A stretch of 64,000 nt of DNA from the NCBI RefSeq assembly GCF_024623785.1, contig NZ_JANKBZ010000017.1:1-64000 (forward strand). The letters are read 5' to 3'. The translations under genes were made by a program, and so were the position numbers. The notes under the pieces were generated by a model that saw nothing but the letters and a program-made list of their open reading frames with translations, made no database searches and was not told the origin of the DNA. Positions 62,699 to 64,000 of the stretch are shown in pieces (positions within the stretch are counted from its first letter, which is position 1; every line of letters starts with the position of its first letter). Origin of the DNA: Archangium lipolyticum. Lineage in GTDB: Bacteria > Myxococcota > Myxococcia > Myxococcales > Myxococcaceae.

Positions 62699-64000
62699 AT
62701 GGACACCGAGGGCGACCGCTACGTGTACGAGTACATATCCGGGTCATCGCAATGGCCATCCCTGGTCCGCGCACTTGCAAGGGTGGCCCTGGTGCTACTG
62801 TCCGGATGCGCGCTGAAGGGGCCACTGCGGCCTCCACTGGAGGACACGTCGGCGAACACCCATTACCGGCCCTTTACCCCACTGGGGCCCTCGGACACGC
62901 TTGCCGAGGACGCGCGTGCCGCCCGGGTGGGCTGGCGCCGCCCAACGTCCAAACCTGCCGCAGTAGACCCTCTGGATGACTGGGAGGCGGAGAGACCCGG
63001 CTGGCCGGATGGGGTGGGTGACGGTCGCCCCTACTCCGTACCCATGAGCCTGGACTGGTTCCAGGGCTTTCTCGTGGAGGCAGGAGTGCCCACGAGTGCA
63101 CTTCCCGAGGACGGACGCACACTCTTCCCCGCGCAGGCGATGGAACTGCTGCCGCACCTGCTCTCCACGCCGGTGACGCTGGGCAACTTCGGCCCGCGGC
63201 GCATGGCGGCGCACCTGCTGCTGGAGGTGGCGACGGGCGGCGTCCCGGTGTCACGTGACGAGCTGCACGCGCGCATGCGCCGCTTTGCGCGGTTGCTGGT
63301 GGTGCGTCCGGATGGCTACCTGGTGAAGCCCGCCACGGGGGTGGCGGTGCAAAAGGCGGGCGAGGTGGTGCTGGCGAAGGATGGCACTCTGCGCGCCGAC
63401 CGCTTCGAGGTGGGCCCCTTCTACGCCATGGAAGGCGGACATCTCTTTTCGGTGGATGACGCCCTGGAGGTGCCGCACGGGTCGTTCCCCGTAGGACGTT
63501 ACGAGCCTGACGACGGGGTGTTGCTGCCAGTGGTGGAGGGGGCCGTGCTGGCGGTGGTGGACACGGTGGAGGGCCTCTACCGGCTCGCCTTCCACCCAAG
63601 AGAGACGCTGGAGGGCCTGACCCAGTTGCCGGGAGTGGTGCGCGAGCTGTACGAGAACGCGCCTCAGCGCTGGGATGCGTTTCGCCACAAGCCCTATGCG
63701 GAGAAGGTGCGCACCATGTCGCGCCTCGCCACGGGAGCGGTGCTGCTGGTGGGGACCTCGGGGGCGGGCGCCGCGAAGGCGGCCTCCTGGGGTGGTCGGC
63801 TGGGCAATGTCTCCATTCCCCTCCTCTCCCTCTCGGGCGATGGCCTGATGGCTGTGCGCTTGGTGGCCTTGCCCGTGGGTGGCGTCGTCAGCGCTGCGGC
63901 TCCCGCCCTCGGTGCCACCTATGTGCTGCACATGGCCAACGCCAGAGCTCGGGGAACGGCCGGTAACGGGAGTGCCAATGACCGCACCCATTCCGGGGTG
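62699..64000 (+). CDS. SitA5-like lipoprotein toxin, cut by window end
   Basis: An open frame of 434 codons running off the window. The N-terminus, RYVYEYISGSSQWPSLVRAL then ARVALVLLSGC, is a lipoprotein signal with cysteine at about residue 37. The middle domain includes FHPRETLEGLTQLPGVV, RELYENAPQRWDAFRHKPYA and GRLGNVSIPLLSLSGDGLMAVRL, which I recognise as the shared delivery part of SitA5-type polymorphic toxins of myxobacteria. The toxin end and its immunity gene would lie beyond 64000. A TATCAT sits ten bases before the ATG, suggesting a nearly leaderless message. The start is the only ATG with this signal, but no ribosome site is visible. Confidence 0.72.
   Translation, partial: MDTEGDRYVYEYISGSSQWPSLVRALARVALVLLSGCALKGPLRPPLEDTSANTHYRPFTPLGPSDTLAEDARAARVGWRRPTSKPAAVDPLDDWEAERPGWPDGVGDGRPYSVPMSLDWFQGFLVEAGVPTSALPEDGRTLFPAQAMELLPHLLSTPVTLGNFGPRRMAAHLLLEVATGGVPVSRDELHARMRRFARLLVVRPDGYLVKPATGVAVQKAGEVVLAKDGTLRADRFEVGPFYAMEGGHLFSVDDALEVPHGSFPVGRYEPDDGVLLPVVEGAVLAVVDTVEGLYRLAFHPRETLEGLTQLPGVVRELYENAPQRWDAFRHKPYAEKVRTMSRLATGAVLLVGTSGAGAAKAASWGGRLGNVSIPLLSLSGDGLMAVRLVALPVGGVVSAAAPALGATYVLHMANARARGTAGNGSANDRTHSGV

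Overview
This is a GC-rich chromosomal segment from a fruiting myxobacterium, most likely in the Cystobacterineae (the Archangium / Cystobacter / Myxococcus branch). The assignment rests on a complete mrpA-mrpB-mrpC developmental locus, Ser/Thr kinases of myxobacterial type, PilZ-receiver and hybrid-kinase signalling genes, Sit-type lipoprotein toxins and a retron with a Mx162-like reverse transcriptase. Nearly all ORFs have strong G/C third-position bias; the first 1.2 kb and the retron RNA locus look less typical.

Layout. 1-1208 is a decayed stretch with gene relics. 1209-4231 (minus) holds two small envelope genes and an M1 aminopeptidase. 4349-8000 (plus) is a two-gene fatty-acid beta-oxidation operon behind a perfect 9-bp palindrome. 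8003-13996 (minus) is a TolC / membrane-fusion / RND efflux operon. 14239-16752 has two small exported or membrane proteins and a membrane-anchored MutS-like ATPase. 16992-20441 (minus) is mrpABC, with a near-consensus sigma-54 promoter and upstream palindromes in front of mrpC. A solitary Flp-type pilin and a YfhO membrane protein follow. 23443-36039 carries a membrane protein, a PAS kinase, small unknowns, a HEAT-repeat / aldo-keto-reductase-like fusion, a DUF454 protein, a PhlG-like hydrolase and a 1282-aa double hybrid kinase. 36043-40055 (minus) is an osmoregulated periplasmic glucan operon (opgG, an extra unknown gene, opgH).

41481-45099 is the accessory hot spot: an unknown 140-aa protein, a SitA6/SitI6-like toxin-immunity pair and, divergent from it, a retron (165-nt RNA locus with flanking inverted repeats plus reverse transcriptase) followed by a 27-aa ORF coupled to the reverse transcriptase stop. 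45278-48077 has an alkyltransferase-like DNA repair protein, an amidohydrolase and an RlmI-type methyltransferase. 48093-51875 (minus) is a compact CheA / GAF / CheY / receiver-PilZ signalling operon. 52103-58721 has a Ser/Thr kinase, truA, a SUI1-domain protein and a TPR Ser/Thr kinase. 58751-60268 holds a microprotein and an XRE-cupin regulator behind a promoter with two matched operators, and a convergent gene for a protein that is about 45 % methionine. 60500-62664 is a sigma factor coupled to a zinc-ribbon Ser/Thr kinase. The right edge is the start of a second Sit-like (SitA5-type) lipoprotein toxin, cut by the window end.

The most rewarding targets are the retron with its own msr-msd candidate, its neighbouring kin-discrimination toxin pair, the methionine-repeat protein, and the HEAT-AKR fusion whose reductase domain has lost its catalytic residues. 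No functional transposase, CRISPR array, rRNA or tRNA gene was seen.
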